NCBI RefSeq assembly: GCF_021646545.1
Contig: NZ_JAKIRP010000026.1
Location: 1 to 64,000 of the forward strand
DNA length: 64,000 bases
Direction of reading: 5' to 3'
From: Chitinophaga filiformis
GTDB taxonomy: Bacteria; Bacteroidota; Bacteroidia; Chitinophagales; Chitinophagaceae
In this document: positions 63,533 to 64,000 of the stretch, piece after piece
How positions within the stretch are numbered: the stretch's first letter is position 1
How the letters are laid out: each line of letters starts with the position of its first letter
Program-made: the position numbers and the translations under genes
The notes under the pieces: model-generated
What the model saw: the letters and a program-made list of their open reading frames with translations, nothing else
Database searches by the model: none
Told to the model about the DNA's origin: nothing

Positions 63533-64000
63533 ATGCAAAAGAGCTTACAATTCCTCGATTATGTTGTTTTCTTAGTGTATTTCGTGATTGTTGCCGGCTA
63601 CGGTCTCTATATCTACAAAAAGAAAAAACGGCAAACGACTGATTCCAAAGATTTCTTCCTGGCGGAAGGTTCCCTTACCTGGTGGGCTATCGGCGCCTCT
63701 CTGATCGCATCCAATATATCTGCGGAGCAGTTTATCGGGATGGCAGGCTCCGGGTTCAATATTGGTCTGGCTATCTCCACTTACGAGTGGATGGCGGCTG
63801 CGACCCTCATTATTGTGGCGGTGTTCTTCCTGCCCATCTATCTGAAGAATAAGATCTATACCATGCCGCAGTTCCTGCTGACAAGGTATAATAAAACAGT
63901 AAGCACCATTATGGCTGTTTTCTGGCTCCTGCTATACGTGGTAGTGAACCTGACTTCCATCCTGTACCTGGGTGCACTGGCGGTGAATACCATTTCAGGC
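63533..64000 (+). CDS. Sodium:solute symporter family transporter, N-terminal part (cut by window end)
   Basis: The 156 codons present run to the window edge without a stop. The protein has several membrane segments: an N-terminal one (VVFLVYFVIVAGYGLYIY), a polar KKKKRQTTDSKDFFLA loop, then GSLTWWAIGASLIASNISAE, which is the SSS-family first sodium-binding segment (WW..GAS..ASNIS.EQ). Sugar symporters such as SglT and amine/monocarboxylate transporters share this. The palindrome upstream suggests regulated expression, so a sugar is plausible but unproven. Confidence 0.88.
   Translation, partial: MQKSLQFLDYVVFLVYFVIVAGYGLYIYKKKKRQTTDSKDFFLAEGSLTWWAIGASLIASNISAEQFIGMAGSGFNIGLAISTYEWMAAATLIIVAVFFLPIYLKNKIYTMPQFLLTRYNKTVSTIMAVFWLLLYVVVNLTSILYLGALAVNTISG

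Noticed and set aside
1..64000. CRISPR array, tRNA, rRNA or replication origin
   Set aside because: I looked through the spacers and saw no regular repeat-spacer pattern, no cloverleaf-like sequence, no rRNA-like stretch and no cluster of DnaA-box-like sites; a tRNA scan would settle small cases.

Overview
The window looks like chromosome from a member of the Bacteroidetes, most likely Chitinophaga or a close relative in the Chitinophagaceae. The support is four SusC/SusD pairs, a Bacteroidetes-type ECF sigma/FecR switch, a gliding/type IX secretion C-terminal sorting domain, several promoters of the TTTG-N19/20-TAnnTTTG type, and GH20 and GH29 glycan hydrolases. Species is inference; no search was run.

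Left part, 1-16.8 kb, is mostly on the minus strand. Read in the direction of transcription it is: ECF sigma factor, FecR anti-sigma factor, a SusC with an STN signalling domain, its SusD, a second SusC/SusD pair, then a large lipoprotein with a heme c motif. The first 270 bases may hold the edge of an insertion element. An AraC-type and a LacI-type regulator lie divergently at 14.6-16.8 kb.

Centre-left, 17.5-31.8 kb, plus strand, is the most unusual part. It holds two tandem versions of one cassette: SusC, SusD, then an exported protein joining a CxxCH cytochrome motif to a peptidylglycine-monooxygenase-like copper domain. The first copy also has a thioredoxin-like redoxin directly before the copper protein. 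Each SusC has a long leader (743 and 455 bases from the previous gene) with promoter-like and operator-like motifs. The substrate is unknown.

Centre, 31.8-45 kb, is housekeeping: mutS; a trmH-type methyltransferase, a UbiA-family prenyltransferase and ruvX; def; two tandem sigma/anti-sigma pairs that look like a duplication; a T9SS-sorted surface protein; an RluD-family pseudouridine synthase; and lipB, followed by a degenerate terminator-like repeat.

Right part: unknown exported proteins and a PLP enzyme (45-47.7 kb); a hexosaminidase/fucosidase pair (48-51.8 kb); a sugar-nucleotidyltransferase-like protein; a 37-residue membrane peptide with its own promoter and terminator; and a branched-chain amino acid cluster in the order ilvE, ilvD, ilvB, ilvN, ilvC, ilvA (53.3-61.1 kb). 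The window ends with a quinone oxidoreductase-like protein, a FAD oxidoreductase and the start of a sodium:solute symporter preceded by a perfect 11-1-11 palindrome. I found no rRNA, tRNA, CRISPR array or replication origin.
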